A DNA stretch of 64,000 nucleotides from Acinetobacter oleivorans DR1 (GCF_000196795.1 NC_014259.1:1860001-1924000), one strand, 5' to 3'; shown: positions 17,399 to 26,947, counted from the stretch's first letter. The notes: generated from the sequence alone by a model not told the origin. Numbers and translations are program-made.

Positions 17399-18013
17399 TT
17401 TTCCAAACAAGATTTTTAGATTTTCTTGGAAAAGCGTTTCAAGTGATAAAACTTCATTTGGATTCAGGATGCCATTGTGAATCATACCCATCCACATAGG
17501 ACTCACAATAAGCAATGCAAATTGCTGTGGGGAAATAGTGGCTGATAATTCTCCACGTTGAATCGCTAAACTGGTTAATTGCTCAAGCTCATACTGAATA
17601 GGTAAAAAAATCTTATTTACGTAAGTTTGACGAATATGCGGAAAATTATTTCCTTCACGTAAAATTAAGAGTGCCATATCCGCACGACCAGTCCTTTCAA
17701 GCGTTAAAACACTGGGAATAATCTTTTTACAAATAAACTCGTAAACAGTTTCATTTTGAGTGATTTCAGAAGCGCGAATAGGGCGAAATGAATCGTTGAT
17801 GAGAGCATCAATTACTGCTTCAAATAGCTGATCTTTAGTTTCAAAATAAGAATAAATTGTACCTTTGCCTAATTCAGCATGTTTAGCAATATCTGAAATT
17901 TTTGCTCTTGCAAAACCCACTTCAATAAAATGTTGTAGAGCAGAGTCAATAATTTTCTTTTTAGTTTCTTGCGTCTTTTCTAGACTAGGGCCGCGTGTTT
18001 TAGATTTCGTCAT
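17396..18013 (-). CDS. TetR-family repressor of the adjacent MFS gene
   Basis: A 205-residue TetR protein. The N-terminal helix-turn-helix is in ISDIAKHAELGKGTIYSYFETKDQLFEAV; the remainder is an all-helical ligand domain with no recognisable signature. The start codon is 101 bases from the divergent MFS gene, and that gap holds two related palindromes (18058 and 18087), the likely operators. Probably senses the compound exported by the MFS protein. Confidence 0.85.
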   Translation of the reverse strand: MTKSKTRGPSLEKTQETKKKIIDSALQHFIEVGFARAKISDIAKHAELGKGTIYSYFETKDQLFEAVIDALINDSFRPIRASEITQNETVYEFICKKIIPSVLTLERTGRADMALLILREGNNFPHIRQTYVNKIFLPIQYELEQLTSLAIQRGELSATISPQQFALLIVSPMWMGMIHNGILNPNEVLSLETLFQENLKILFGK

Positions 18014-18057
18014 GTTGAACTAGATTTCATTGTTACCAATATTATTTTAACATAAAT

Positions 18058-18071
18058 TGACCTGCAGGTCA
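18058..18071. promoter_or_regulatory. TetR operator 1
   Basis: TGACCTGCAGGTCA, a perfect 14-bp palindrome in the tetR/MFS divergent region. It shares the pattern GACYT-N2-ARGTCA with the second site 29 bp away. Confidence 0.7.
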
Positions 18072-18086
18072 TATTTGAATTAAAAT

Positions 18087-18100
18087 CGACTTAAAAGTCA
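18087..18100. promoter_or_regulatory. TetR operator 2
   Basis: CGACTTAAAAGTCA, near-perfect palindrome (12 symmetrical bases of 14), centre 29 bp from operator 1 and 15 bases before the MFS start, so occupancy would block the MFS promoter or start. Confidence 0.65.
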
Positions 18101-18114
18101 CTTTTGGTTGAATT

Positions 18115-19323
18115 ATGCAGACACCAAAGTCCAGTGTTCAATATTGCATTATTAGCTTTGCGCTGTGTCTTGCTGCTTTAAGCACCGCTCTAGCAAGTCC
18201 TCTATATGCAATCTATGAACAAGAGTGGGGAGTTTCAACGTCTCAAATAGGCTATATCTTTATTTCCTATATGTTAGGCGTAGTTTTTTCACTTCTGTTT
18301 TTAAATAAACTCAATGCAATTTATCACTATAAAAATGTGATTTTGGTCAGTCTGGCTTTAACCATTTTAGGTTTAATGTTGTCTGCATTGGCAAGTTCTG
18401 TTTGGTTACTGGGCTTTTCGAGGTTTCTGATTGGAATTGCTTCAGGACTTATTACCACTGCTGCAATGGTGGGACTCAAAGACCAATATCCGTTTCGTAA
18501 TAAGGCATTAGCTGAAAAGCTTACTTCTATAATTACTGTCTTGGGTTTTGGTTTGGGGCCTTTGGTCGGTGGTATATTAGCTGATCATACTGTGCGACCT
18601 TTGGCTGATCCTTATTGGATTATTATCTTTTTTTCACTTCTAATATTTATCAGTGTGTTTTGGGTCAAACCCAGATTTAAAATTGAGAAAAAATATCAGT
18701 TAAATGAGTTATTAAAGTTACAAGGTTTAGCATTGCCGCAGGTAGCTTCACGTAAAGTTTTCTGGGTCTGTAGTGTGGCTGCACTTTGTAGTTTCGGGGC
18801 CTTCAGCTTATATGCAGCTTTAGCTGGGACTTTTATTAAAGAATTACCGATTAAATCGTCAGCCACCTTAACAGGTGTATCAATTTCAATCATTTTATTT
18901 GTGTCAGTACTGAGTCAATTATTTTGTAAATCGTTTAAAGAATTGCATGTGTTGTATGCAGGGCTATTAGCTTTATTGCTTGGAACGATTAGTTTGGTGA
19001 TGGCAGAAGTCGAACACATAGTTTGGTTTTTATTGATTAGTATTTTACTAACGGGTATGGGACATGGTTTTACCCTAAGTGCTGTCTATCACTTTATTGG
19101 CAATATGATGGATCGGGAAAAAAATCCACTGATCTTTTCTAGTTATTTGTTTATTGCCTATCAAGGCACGATCTGGCCTGTCATCCTTTCCAGTTATTTT
19201 ATTGAATATTTCGGGGTGGTCATCACATTAGGGCTGATTGCAGCATTATTAATGGTGACTATCGTTTGGTTGATGCATCAACTTAAATTTAAGGTAGGGC
19301 CTATATTAGCTTGTCATAAATAA
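18115..19323 (+). CDS. MFS transporter, probable efflux pump
   Basis: A 402-residue carrier with about 12 hydrophobic spans, closest in style to drug-efflux MFS proteins of the YnfM/YbjJ kind. LAALSTALASPLYAIYEQEWG in the first span, GFSRFLIGIASGLITTAAM (motif-C-like region) and GFGLGPLVGGILAD are visible. It lacks the acidic DG-D motif of the aromatic-acid importers nearby. It is divergent from a TetR repressor with operators in front of it, so inducible export of a toxic compound is likely. Confidence 0.8.
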   Translation: MQTPKSSVQYCIISFALCLAALSTALASPLYAIYEQEWGVSTSQIGYIFISYMLGVVFSLLFLNKLNAIYHYKNVILVSLALTILGLMLSALASSVWLLGFSRFLIGIASGLITTAAMVGLKDQYPFRNKALAEKLTSIITVLGFGLGPLVGGILADHTVRPLADPYWIIIFFSLLIFISVFWVKPRFKIEKKYQLNELLKLQGLALPQVASRKVFWVCSVAALCSFGAFSLYAALAGTFIKELPIKSSATLTGVSISIILFVSVLSQLFCKSFKELHVLYAGLLALLLGTISLVMAEVEHIVWFLLISILLTGMGHGFTLSAVYHFIGNMMDREKNPLIFSSYLFIAYQGTIWPVILSSYFIEYFGVVITLGLIAALLMVTIVWLMHQLKFKVGPILACHK

Positions 19324-19369
19324 TGATTGCTCAGTTTTTGGAGCTTGAAAAATGTTTTAAAGGGAGTTT

Positions 19370-19398
19370 AGGCAATCGAAATATGATTTTGATTGCCT
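19370..19398. terminator. Hairpin between convergent MFS and iclR genes
   Basis: AGGCAATCGAAA pairs with TTTTGATTGCCT (12 bp, one G-U), 5-base loop. No marked T-run on either side. Confidence 0.5.
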
Positions 19399-19411
19399 TA
19401 GAAGCTAAAAA

Positions 19412-20182
19412 TTAGATATGGATCAAATTGATGATGGATGCAATTTTTTCAGAAGTTGCCATGAGTGCTGGTGCTAACTCTTCAATACGTTTAGGACTTA
19501 ATCGTACAGAAGGCCCTGCAATACTGACTGTGCCAAAAGGCTCACCTGTCTGTGGGTTGAGAATGATTTTAGCCATAGCAGACATACCTAGCTCATAGGT
19601 GTCACTAATCACACCATAACCTCGCTCTCTAGAAGCATTAATCATTTGCTCTAGTTCTGTAAGGTCTTTTGGTGAGTTTGGTCCAAAGTTCTTGGCTTTA
19701 TCGAAACCTTCACGTTCCACAATTCGTGCAAAGTCATTTTGATCAAGGGTAGATAAATACGCTAAACCACAAGCTGAAGCTGGTAAATAGGCCACGTTGC
19801 CTGAGTCAGGATCATATTTTAGACCTGATTTGGCTCCTTGAGCCTTACCAATCCAGATAATTTTTTCGTCTTCGATTAAACCGAGGCGAACCAGTTCAGA
19901 AGAGGTTTCTGCGAGTTCATCAAGATAGGGTTGAAATGTTTCGGTAATCGAGCGTGAAGACAGAAAACTCAAACCCATTGAGGCAATTTTAAGAGTGAGC
20001 TTGTAGTGTTGGGTGATTTCATCTTGATAGATATATCCCATGTCTTTCATCGCAGTCAGAATGCGATGCATTGCAGACTTTGGGATATCAAGATCAACAG
20101 AAAGCTGACTAAGTGCACATCCATCCACTTCTTTTAATAGTGCTTCGAGGATGAGCAAAGAACGATCGGTATTGCTGAGCAT
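19412..20182 (-). CDS. IclR-family regulator of module 2
   Basis: A 256-residue IclR protein. The winged HTH is LSVDLDIPKSAMHRILTAMKDMGY; the effector domain shows LPASACGLAYLSTL and the conserved GVISDTYELGMSAMAKII region. It is of the KdgR/IclR type rather than the PcaU type seen at 11147. Divergent from the MFS-shikimate-dehydrogenase-like operon, with a perfect 15-bp palindrome between them next to its own start. Confidence 0.87.
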   Translation of the reverse strand: MLSNTDRSLLILEALLKEVDGCALSQLSVDLDIPKSAMHRILTAMKDMGYIYQDEITQHYKLTLKIASMGLSFLSSRSITETFQPYLDELAETSSELVRLGLIEDEKIIWIGKAQGAKSGLKYDPDSGNVAYLPASACGLAYLSTLDQNDFARIVEREGFDKAKNFGPNSPKDLTELEQMINASRERGYGVISDTYELGMSAMAKIILNPQTGEPFGTVSIAGPSVRLSPKRIEELAPALMATSEKIASIINLIHI

Positions 20183-20203
20183 AAAAATCCTAATATTATT
20201 TTC

Positions 20204-20218
20204 TGGAACAGTGTTCCA
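20204..20218. promoter_or_regulatory. IclR operator
   Basis: TGGAACAGTGTTCCA, a perfect palindrome (7-bp arms, one central G) 21 bases upstream of the iclR ATG and 173 bases before the divergent operon. IclR/KdgR-type operators commonly have a TGGAA-spacer-TTCCA form. Confidence 0.7.
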
Positions 20219-20391
20219 AAAAAATTAAAAACAGATTATAGTTGTTTTAGATTCTATCTCAAATGCCGTACAGATGAATCATTCAGATAAGGAGTTTCCT
20301 AATTATTCAGCTTTTGAGAATAAGTAGGGAGCAAAACTGAATAAGCGATGGAAAACGCATATTTGCTTATACACACTAATGGAGTAAGTGT

Positions 20392-21747
20392 ATGACTCAA
20401 CAGGTAAATTTAAGGGAGTTTATTGATGAAAATCCTATATCCCCAATACAAAAACTAGTCATCTTTTTATGTTTAATGATTGTCGTTGTTGATGGTATTG
20501 ATATATCAATTATGGGATTTGTGGCTCCCGTCATTAAGCAGCAATGGGGAATTACTACAACGGATCTTGCACCCGTAATGAGTGCAGCTTTAATTGGTTT
20601 AGCTGTAGGTGCAGTGATTTCAGGACCTTTGGCAGACAAGTTTGGACGTAAAAAACTACTCATTATTAACTTAATGGGTTTTGGTGTATTTACTTTATGT
20701 GCAGCAGTTTCTAGCAATGTGACAGAACTGATGATGTTCCGTTTTATTGCTGGTTTATTTATGGGAGGGGTAATGCCGCAAGCTGTTACGTTGGTAACGG
20801 ATTACTCTCCCATGAGAATGAATGGCCGTATGGTTACCATCATTCTAAGTGGATTCACAATTGGTGCTGCTATTGGAGGTTTTTTGGCTGCTTGGGTGAT
20901 TCCACATTTTAACTGGCATGCCATGATGATTATTGGTGGAGTCCTACCACTTGTTCTAGCCGTTATCGCAGTATTTAAACTACCTGAATCTATTGGTTAT
21001 AAAGTCCTGAAGGAACATCCAAAAGCAGAGATTGATGCCATTATCCATAAAATGGCACCAGATTTTGATACAGCTAACACTGTTTTCGTTTTACCTAAAG
21101 CAAAAACTAATACGGTTGATAATCCAGTAAAAGCAGTCCTGAGTCCTTTTTATTTCTTAGGCAGCTTTTTGCTCTGGTGGAGCTATGCATCTGGTTTGTT
21201 TGTGGTGTATTTACTTGGAAGTTGGTTACCAATGATGAGCCATGAATTTGGTTTCAGCATTAGCGAAGCTTCAATTATCACTGCGATTTATCAGCTAGGG
21301 GGCCCAGTAGGTTGTATCGCCTGCGGTTATTTGATGGACAAGTTGAATCCACACCTTGGATTAGTGATTGCATATCTTTTAGCGATTGGCTTCATGTTCT
21401 TTCTAGGTGCAGTGGGTCATAACTTTGTAATGTATAGCATGATGTGTTTCTTCATCGGTATGTGGATGAATGGTGCGAATGCAGGTCTTAACAGTGTTTC
21501 CAGTTCATTTTACCCAGTTTTTGCTCGCGCGACCGGCAACAGTTGGATGCATGGGATAGGCCGATTAGGAGCAGTGGGTAGCGCATTTGCGGGAGCATAT
21601 TTTTTAAGCCTAGGATGGGCGACGAGCAAAATATTCCTTGTGCTTTGCTTACCAACCGCCGGTATGGTCGCAGCATTAATCATTATGAAACTGGTTTATT
21701 CGCCAACAAAGATACTTCAGCACGAACTTAAAAAAGTTCAAATCTAA
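20392..21747 (+). CDS. MFS transporter, aromatic acid:H+ symporter type
   Basis: A 451-residue AAHS-family carrier and paralogue of the protein at 14459. VDGIDISIMGFVAPVI in span 1, ISGPLADKFGRKK in loop 2-3 and KLPESIGYKVL in the central loop are shared. The C-terminal half has ARATGNSWMHGIGRLGAVGSAFAG, nearly the same as in its paralogue. AATGGAGTAAGTGT precedes the ATG. First gene of the second module; likely imports an acid handled by the following enzymes. Confidence 0.88.
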   Translation: MTQQVNLREFIDENPISPIQKLVIFLCLMIVVVDGIDISIMGFVAPVIKQQWGITTTDLAPVMSAALIGLAVGAVISGPLADKFGRKKLLIINLMGFGVFTLCAAVSSNVTELMMFRFIAGLFMGGVMPQAVTLVTDYSPMRMNGRMVTIILSGFTIGAAIGGFLAAWVIPHFNWHAMMIIGGVLPLVLAVIAVFKLPESIGYKVLKEHPKAEIDAIIHKMAPDFDTANTVFVLPKAKTNTVDNPVKAVLSPFYFLGSFLLWWSYASGLFVVYLLGSWLPMMSHEFGFSISEASIITAIYQLGGPVGCIACGYLMDKLNPHLGLVIAYLLAIGFMFFLGAVGHNFVMYSMMCFFIGMWMNGANAGLNSVSSSFYPVFARATGNSWMHGIGRLGAVGSAFAGAYFLSLGWATSKIFLVLCLPTAGMVAALIIMKLVYSPTKILQHELKKVQI

Positions 21748-21784
21748 AATTTTCTAACTCATCGACTTTTAAGGAGATTGAATA

Positions 21785-22600
21785 ATGGATATTCAATTGA
21801 ATGGATCAACTCGTCTTTATTTTGTGGTAGGACATCCGATTGTACAGGTCAAATCACCTGAGGGTGTAACGATGGAGCTGCTTAAAAAGGATTTAAATGC
21901 GATTGTTATACCTGCTGATGTAGCACCAGAACAATTCCCAAATTTTGTTCAGCAAAATTTGTATTTAAATAATAGTGACGGCTTGATTGTCACGGTGCCT
22001 CATAAAATTTCGGCTTTGAATTGCTGCCAAAAATTAACTTCACGTGCACAGTTTATTGGGGCGGTAAATACGATTCGCCGCTGTAAAGAAGGGTGGGAAG
22101 GAGACATGCTTGATGGTAAAGGCATGGTACAAGCGATACGAAATAAGTTAATCGAGCTAAAAGATAAACGTGCCATTTTGGCGGGAGCTGGTGGAGCAGG
22201 TAAAGCGATTGCTTATGAATTACTTCTTGCTGAGGTAGCAGAGTTAGCAATTTTTGATGTAGATCAAACGCGTCAAAAACAATTAGTTGAACAACTTCAA
22301 CAGCTAGGTAAAGGAAAAGTTGTTGCACATAACAATGATCCAACAGGATTCGACGTTGTGGTCAATGCGACACCTATGGGAATGAATGGCGATCCTTCAG
22401 CAGCTTTTCAATTAGAAAAAATAACTGCACAAATGTCGGTTGCAGATGTGGTGACTAGTCCTGAAAACACACCATTTATTCAACATGCATCGACTTTGGG
22501 ATGTAACGCAGTCAAAGGAACGGACATGTTTATTGAGGTTCGTGACCTAATGATTGCTTATTTACTTGAGAAAGAGCAGGAGCAACAAGATGTCGCGTGA
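21785..22600 (+). CDS. Shikimate dehydrogenase-like oxidoreductase with altered carboxylate site
   Basis: A 271-residue AroE-family protein. The N-terminal substrate domain has VGHPIVQVKSPEG, VTVPHK (catalytic Lys), GAVNT and GDMLDGKGM (catalytic Asp); the cofactor domain has AGAGGAGKAIAYELL. In AroE the substrate carboxylate is held by two Ser in HSKSP. Here the segment is QVKSP, so the first Ser is Val. The catalytic Lys-Asp pair remains, so it is probably an active dehydrogenase for a related but different alicyclic acid. Housekeeping aroE is not expected in such a catabolic operon. The next gene starts inside its last codons. Confidence 0.8.
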   Translation: MDIQLNGSTRLYFVVGHPIVQVKSPEGVTMELLKKDLNAIVIPADVAPEQFPNFVQQNLYLNNSDGLIVTVPHKISALNCCQKLTSRAQFIGAVNTIRRCKEGWEGDMLDGKGMVQAIRNKLIELKDKRAILAGAGGAGKAIAYELLLAEVAELAIFDVDQTRQKQLVEQLQQLGKGKVVAHNNDPTGFDVVVNATPMGMNGDPSAAFQLEKITAQMSVADVVTSPENTPFIQHASTLGCNAVKGTDMFIEVRDLMIAYLLEKEQEQQDVA

Positions 22601-23417
22601 ATATTCACTTTCATTTTTGACAGTTGCAGATGTGAGTCCTGTAGAAGCAGTCAAAATTGCAGCAAAGTGTGGTTATGCAGCAGTGGGCTTACGCCTGCTG
22701 CCAGCAGCACCTAATGAAGTAGATTATCCAATTTTAAATGATAGCAAGCTAATTAAGGAAACAAAGGCTGCTTTGAATGACACGGGTGTTCGTATTGCTG
22801 ATGTTGAAATTGTGCGAATTACTCAAGATTTTGAACCAAGAAAATATTTGCAGTTTTTAAGTACCGCTGAGCAGCTCGGTGCTAGGCATATTTTAGTTGC
22901 AGGAAATGACCCTGAGCAGTCAAGACAAATACATCACTTCGCACAATTTTGTGAATTAAGTAAACAGTTTGACTTGAGTTGTGACCTAGAGTTCATGCCG
23001 TGGACCAATGTGAAAAATTTGTCGCAGGCTGAATATATCGTGAATCAATCAGGGCAAGAAAATGCGGCCATTTTAATTGATGCATTACATTTTGACCGAT
23101 CAGATTCAACACTTGAGCAGATCAAAGCACTTAATCCAAAGCAATTGAACTATGTTCAGCTTTGCGATGGTTTTGCTGAATATGATCCGAGCGACGAAGG
23201 CTTAATTAAGATTGCACGTTCTAATCGATTAGTGCCAGGGCAAGGTGAAATTGATCTTGTAGGGTTAATTCGTGCTTTGCCTAAAGAAATTATATTAGCG
23301 GCAGAAGTCCCCAATTTAGTACTAGCTGAACGTCCTGCTCTCGAACGCGCTGAAGTTAATTTGCAAGCAATGAAGCAGCTCGTTGCACTCGCTCAATTGG
23401 GCACGGTTACGGGGTAA
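22590..23417 (+). CDS. TIM-barrel isomerase/dehydratase (AP endonuclease 2 family)
   Basis: A 275-residue xylose-isomerase-like TIM barrel. The metal-ligand positions can be read as Glu in DLEFMPW, Asp in ILIDALHFDRS, then YVQLCDG and Glu in LAAEVPN. The family includes sugar-phosphate isomerases, hydroxypyruvate isomerases and the bacterial 3-dehydroshikimate dehydratases (AsbF/QuiC kind). Next to a shikimate-dehydrogenase-like gene the dehydratase role is the most attractive, but I cannot prove it. The ATG overlaps the previous gene by 11 bases behind GAGCAGGAG, so I choose it over the longer open frame. Confidence 0.75.
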   Translation: MSREYSLSFLTVADVSPVEAVKIAAKCGYAAVGLRLLPAAPNEVDYPILNDSKLIKETKAALNDTGVRIADVEIVRITQDFEPRKYLQFLSTAEQLGARHILVAGNDPEQSRQIHHFAQFCELSKQFDLSCDLEFMPWTNVKNLSQAEYIVNQSGQENAAILIDALHFDRSDSTLEQIKALNPKQLNYVQLCDGFAEYDPSDEGLIKIARSNRLVPGQGEIDLVGLIRALPKEIILAAEVPNLVLAERPALERAEVNLQAMKQLVALAQLGTVTG

Positions 23418-23422
23418 TAAGT

Positions 23423-25198
23423 ATGAACGCAAAAACCCAACAACCATTTCAGATGATTCCGATGCCAATTCGTGAATGCTACGAATGTGATGTTTTAGTC
23501 ATTGGCTCAGGTGCAGGTGGGCTTTCAAGCGCCGTGACCGCAGCATATGAAGGATTAAAGGTTATTGTCGCAGAGAAAGCATCCGTATTTGGTGGAACTA
23601 CTGCTGTATCGGGAGGGTGGTTATGGATTCCTAATACACCTCATGCTGTACGTGAAGGAAAAGCCGAATCAATTGAGATACCTAAGCTATATTTAAAAAA
23701 TATTTTGGGTGAAAAGTATGATGAAACAATGATTCATACTTATTTAACTCAAGCACCAAAAATGGTGGAATTTTTCGAAGCCAAAACTGAGGTTAAGTTT
23801 AATATTGGTGCCGCAGTACCTGACTTTTTCAATATTGAGGGTGCTAGGGTTGGGTGGCGTTCGATTGTTGCGGCACCTTACGATGGTCGTTTACTTGGTC
23901 AGAAACTAAATATCCTACGTCCGCCAATTCCTGAAACTACGCTTTGGGGAATGGGTATCGCTTCTGGCGCAGATATGAAGCATTTCATTAATACTTTTAA
24001 TACAATTCCATCCTTTATCTATGCGACCAAAAGAGTATTACGACACTTTTTTGATCTAATTTTTACTAAGCGCTCTACTCAAATTGTGAATGGTAATGCT
24101 TTGGTGGCTCGCTTACTCAAATCTGCATTTGATTACAAAGTAAAACTATTAGCAAATCATGCCATGACTGAATTAGTTGAAGAAAATGGTCGAGTGATTG
24201 GAGCATTATTTAAAACACCAGCTGGTATCGTCAAGATAATAGCAAAACATGGCGTGGTATTAGCGACTGGTGGTTTTCCGCATGATGAAAAACGTAAACA
24301 AGCTTTATTTAAACATGTGAGTGAAGGAACTCCTCATCATTCAGCTGCTCCTGAAACAAATATAGGTGATGGCTTAATTGCAGCAGAAGCAATTGGAGCA
24401 ACTGTTGACCAAACCTTGCCTTGGTCTGGCGCATGGGCACCTGTTTCATTAATTCCGCGTTTAGATGGAACTTTAGGTCGTTTTCCACATTTGGTTGAGC
24501 GAGGTAAACCGGGATTAATTGCAGTTTTAAAAAATGGCTGTCGGTTCACGAATGAAGGTGATTCCTATCCTGCATTTATTAAAGATTTATTCAAACATAC
24601 ATCGCAAGGCAAACAAGCACATTGCTGGTTGATTTGTGATCACAAGTTCATCCGCCGTTACGGCTTAGGCGCTGTTAAACCTTTTCCAATTTCTCTAAAG
24701 CCTTGGCTAGACAACGGTTACTTAAAACAAGGACACACTATTCAAGAGCTGGCTGTGGCGTGCGGTATAGATCCAGTTCAGTTTTTAAAAACAGTAGAGC
24801 AGTACAACCAATATGCCTATTTAGGCCAAGACCCCGAGTTTCAACGTGGTACTACTCCTTATCAAAAAGCACAGGGTGATGCCGATCATCATCCGAACCC
24901 ATGTATTGCCCCGATTGAAAATGGACCATTTTATGCAGTTGAGGTGGTGCCAGGAAGTTTAGGGACATTTGCAGGACTGGTTACAGATGAATATGCCCAA
25001 GTTCTAAATAAAACAGGGCAACCAATTAATGGATTATTTGCGGCTGGAAATGATCTCAATAGCATCATGGGTGGTCAATATCCAAGTGGTGGAATTACCT
25101 TAGGTCCAGCCATGACATTTGGTTATCTTGCTGCAAAAAAAATTGCTGAGCAGGCTAGAACTGAAACAGTAGCGTTCAAGCCACATAGGCAGGATTAA
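23423..25198 (+). CDS. KstD-like FAD-dependent dehydrogenase
   Basis: A 591-residue FAD-binding-2 family protein. The FAD motif is intact: VLVIGSGAGGLSSAV near residue 25, then FGGTTAVSGGWLWIPNT and GNALVARLLKSAFDYK. The C-terminal ALTxYPSGG-type active-site region reads QYPSGGITLGPAMTFGY. It is more like the protein at 12265 than its direct neighbour (shared AFDxxxxLGxN, RPPIPETT/RPPLKTIT blocks). Family members introduce a double bond alpha,beta to a ring ketone. Starts 6 bases after the TIM-barrel gene, so same operon. Confidence 0.85.
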   Translation: MNAKTQQPFQMIPMPIRECYECDVLVIGSGAGGLSSAVTAAYEGLKVIVAEKASVFGGTTAVSGGWLWIPNTPHAVREGKAESIEIPKLYLKNILGEKYDETMIHTYLTQAPKMVEFFEAKTEVKFNIGAAVPDFFNIEGARVGWRSIVAAPYDGRLLGQKLNILRPPIPETTLWGMGIASGADMKHFINTFNTIPSFIYATKRVLRHFFDLIFTKRSTQIVNGNALVARLLKSAFDYKVKLLANHAMTELVEENGRVIGALFKTPAGIVKIIAKHGVVLATGGFPHDEKRKQALFKHVSEGTPHHSAAPETNIGDGLIAAEAIGATVDQTLPWSGAWAPVSLIPRLDGTLGRFPHLVERGKPGLIAVLKNGCRFTNEGDSYPAFIKDLFKHTSQGKQAHCWLICDHKFIRRYGLGAVKPFPISLKPWLDNGYLKQGHTIQELAVACGIDPVQFLKTVEQYNQYAYLGQDPEFQRGTTPYQKAQGDADHHPNPCIAPIENGPFYAVEVVPGSLGTFAGLVTDEYAQVLNKTGQPINGLFAAGNDLNSIMGGQYPSGGITLGPAMTFGYLAAKKIAEQARTETVAFKPHRQD

Positions 25199-25210
25199 GG
25201 AGAATTGAAC

Positions 25211-26947
25211 ATGGATAAAGAAGTTGATTTATTGGTTATTGGCGGTGGGGCAGCAGGCATGTCCGCAGCACTTTTTGCCAAGCTTAATGGATTAGATGTC
25301 TTACTTTGCGAAAAGGCTTCACAAGTAGGTGGCACTTCAGCAACATCAGGTGGAACGATTTGGGCACCAGGCTCACATTTAAGTGTTCAAGCAGGCGTTC
25401 CTGATGATATTGAGCAGGCTCGAATTTTTCTTAAATCTGTCGTTGGTGAACGTGGTGGTGAAGAACTTCGTGAAGCATTTCTAGCTTCATGTGCGGATAT
25501 GGTCCGTGATTTAGATGAGAAAACTACAGTTAAGCTTAACGCTTGTTTAGCACACCCCGACTATGTCAAAAATCAACCAGGTGAAGCATTTGGTGGTCGT
25601 GCACTTGCGCCTGCTGAGTTTGATGCAAGTGTTTTAGGTGCTGACTTTAAATATGTACGTCCTCCACGAGCGGAATTTATGGGCTTAGGCGGCATGATGG
25701 TCAATCGTACTGAATTAAATGCATTGTTAAATCCTTTACAAAGCTTTCAGAACTTTATGACTACCTTAAAAGTTGTGGTGCCTTATTTTCTGTCACGTCT
25801 ACGCTTTAATCGGGGTACACGGCTTGTTATGGGTAATGCTTTGGTAGGTAGCTTATTTTATAACCTTAAACAAAAACATGTTCCTGTTTGGTTCAATGCA
25901 CCACTGCAAGAGTTACTGATCGAAAAAGGCAAAGTGGTGGGAGCCAAAATTGAAACCGAACAAGGCGTAAAAGTCGTTCGTACCAGAAAAGGTGTGGTTT
26001 TAGCCACAGGTGGTGTGGGGTGGAATATAAAGTTGCGTCAACAATTGTTTCCAAAAGGTTTAATTGCAGACTCACTGTCACCTTACTCAAACACGGGTGA
26101 TGGGCTTAGTAAAGCTATTGAAAAAGGTGCAAAACTTGATCCCTCTGTGGATAGCAGTGTGCTTTATTTTCCATGTTCAATTCATGTTCATGCCAATGGT
26201 TATAAAGCTATTTGGCCGCACATTATTTTAGACCGGGCCAAACCAGGCGTGATAGCTGTCAATGATGATGGCAAACGCTTTGTCAATGAGTCAGATTCGT
26301 ACCACGACTTTTGTATGGCTCAGCTTAAAACAAATCAAGGTAAACCAAAAATTCAGTCTTACCTGATTTGCGACCAAACTGCGATTCAAAAATATGGGTT
26401 AGGTTTTGTTTTGCCAGGCGCAAAAAAACTCGATTACTACCTCAAAGCAAAATATTTATTCTCTGCAAATTCACTAGAAGAGCTTGCCCAAAAGGTTGGG
26501 ATTAACGCTCAAGGATTGGTGAATACAGTTCAACGTTTTAATCACCTCGTTGAACAGGGTGTAGACACAGACTTTGGTAAAGGCAGTGGTGTGATGAATC
26601 GTTTTAATGGAGATCCTGAAGTCAAACCTAATCCATGCTTGGGCAAACTTGAGCACGGTCCCTTTTACGCTTTACCTGTCATTCCAATGGACTGTGCGAG
26701 TAGTGGTGGATTAGCTGGCGATATTTATGGTCGAGTGTTTGATCAGAATAATCAGGTGATTACTGGACTATTTGCCTGCGGTAATGACCTATCTTCAATT
26801 TTTAAAGGAACATATCCGGGCCCAGGAACAACACTAGGGCCAGGGATGGTATTTGCTTGGCGAATTGCTCAATTTGCCGCAGGAAAACTAAATAAACAAG
26901 TGACTGAACAACCTACACAAATGACACAACCACGGAGAACCGCATGA
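25211..26947 (+). CDS. KstD-like FAD-dependent dehydrogenase
   Basis: A 578-residue paralogue of the preceding gene, with VIGGGAAGMSAAL, VGGTSATSGGTIWAPGS, GNALVGSLFYNL and C-terminal TYPGPGTTLGPGMVFAW. I use the ATG at 25211 behind AAGGAGAATTGAAC; an in-frame TTG lies 6 bases upstream. Two such enzymes in tandem fit two successive ring desaturations, as in the conversion of 4-oxocyclohexanecarboxylate to 4-hydroxybenzoate known from cyclohexanecarboxylate degradation. It overlaps the NIPSNAP gene by 4 bases (ATGA). Confidence 0.85.
   Translation: MDKEVDLLVIGGGAAGMSAALFAKLNGLDVLLCEKASQVGGTSATSGGTIWAPGSHLSVQAGVPDDIEQARIFLKSVVGERGGEELREAFLASCADMVRDLDEKTTVKLNACLAHPDYVKNQPGEAFGGRALAPAEFDASVLGADFKYVRPPRAEFMGLGGMMVNRTELNALLNPLQSFQNFMTTLKVVVPYFLSRLRFNRGTRLVMGNALVGSLFYNLKQKHVPVWFNAPLQELLIEKGKVVGAKIETEQGVKVVRTRKGVVLATGGVGWNIKLRQQLFPKGLIADSLSPYSNTGDGLSKAIEKGAKLDPSVDSSVLYFPCSIHVHANGYKAIWPHIILDRAKPGVIAVNDDGKRFVNESDSYHDFCMAQLKTNQGKPKIQSYLICDQTAIQKYGLGFVLPGAKKLDYYLKAKYLFSANSLEELAQKVGINAQGLVNTVQRFNHLVEQGVDTDFGKGSGVMNRFNGDPEVKPNPCLGKLEHGPFYALPVIPMDCASSGGLAGDIYGRVFDQNNQVITGLFACGNDLSSIFKGTYPGPGTTLGPGMVFAWRIAQFAAGKLNKQVTEQPTQMTQPRRTA

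Noticed and set aside
22053..22343. Long antisense frame inside the shikimate-dehydrogenase-like gene and many similar ones elsewhere.
   Set aside because: They shadow clear genes on the other strand, with no ribosome site or family match.
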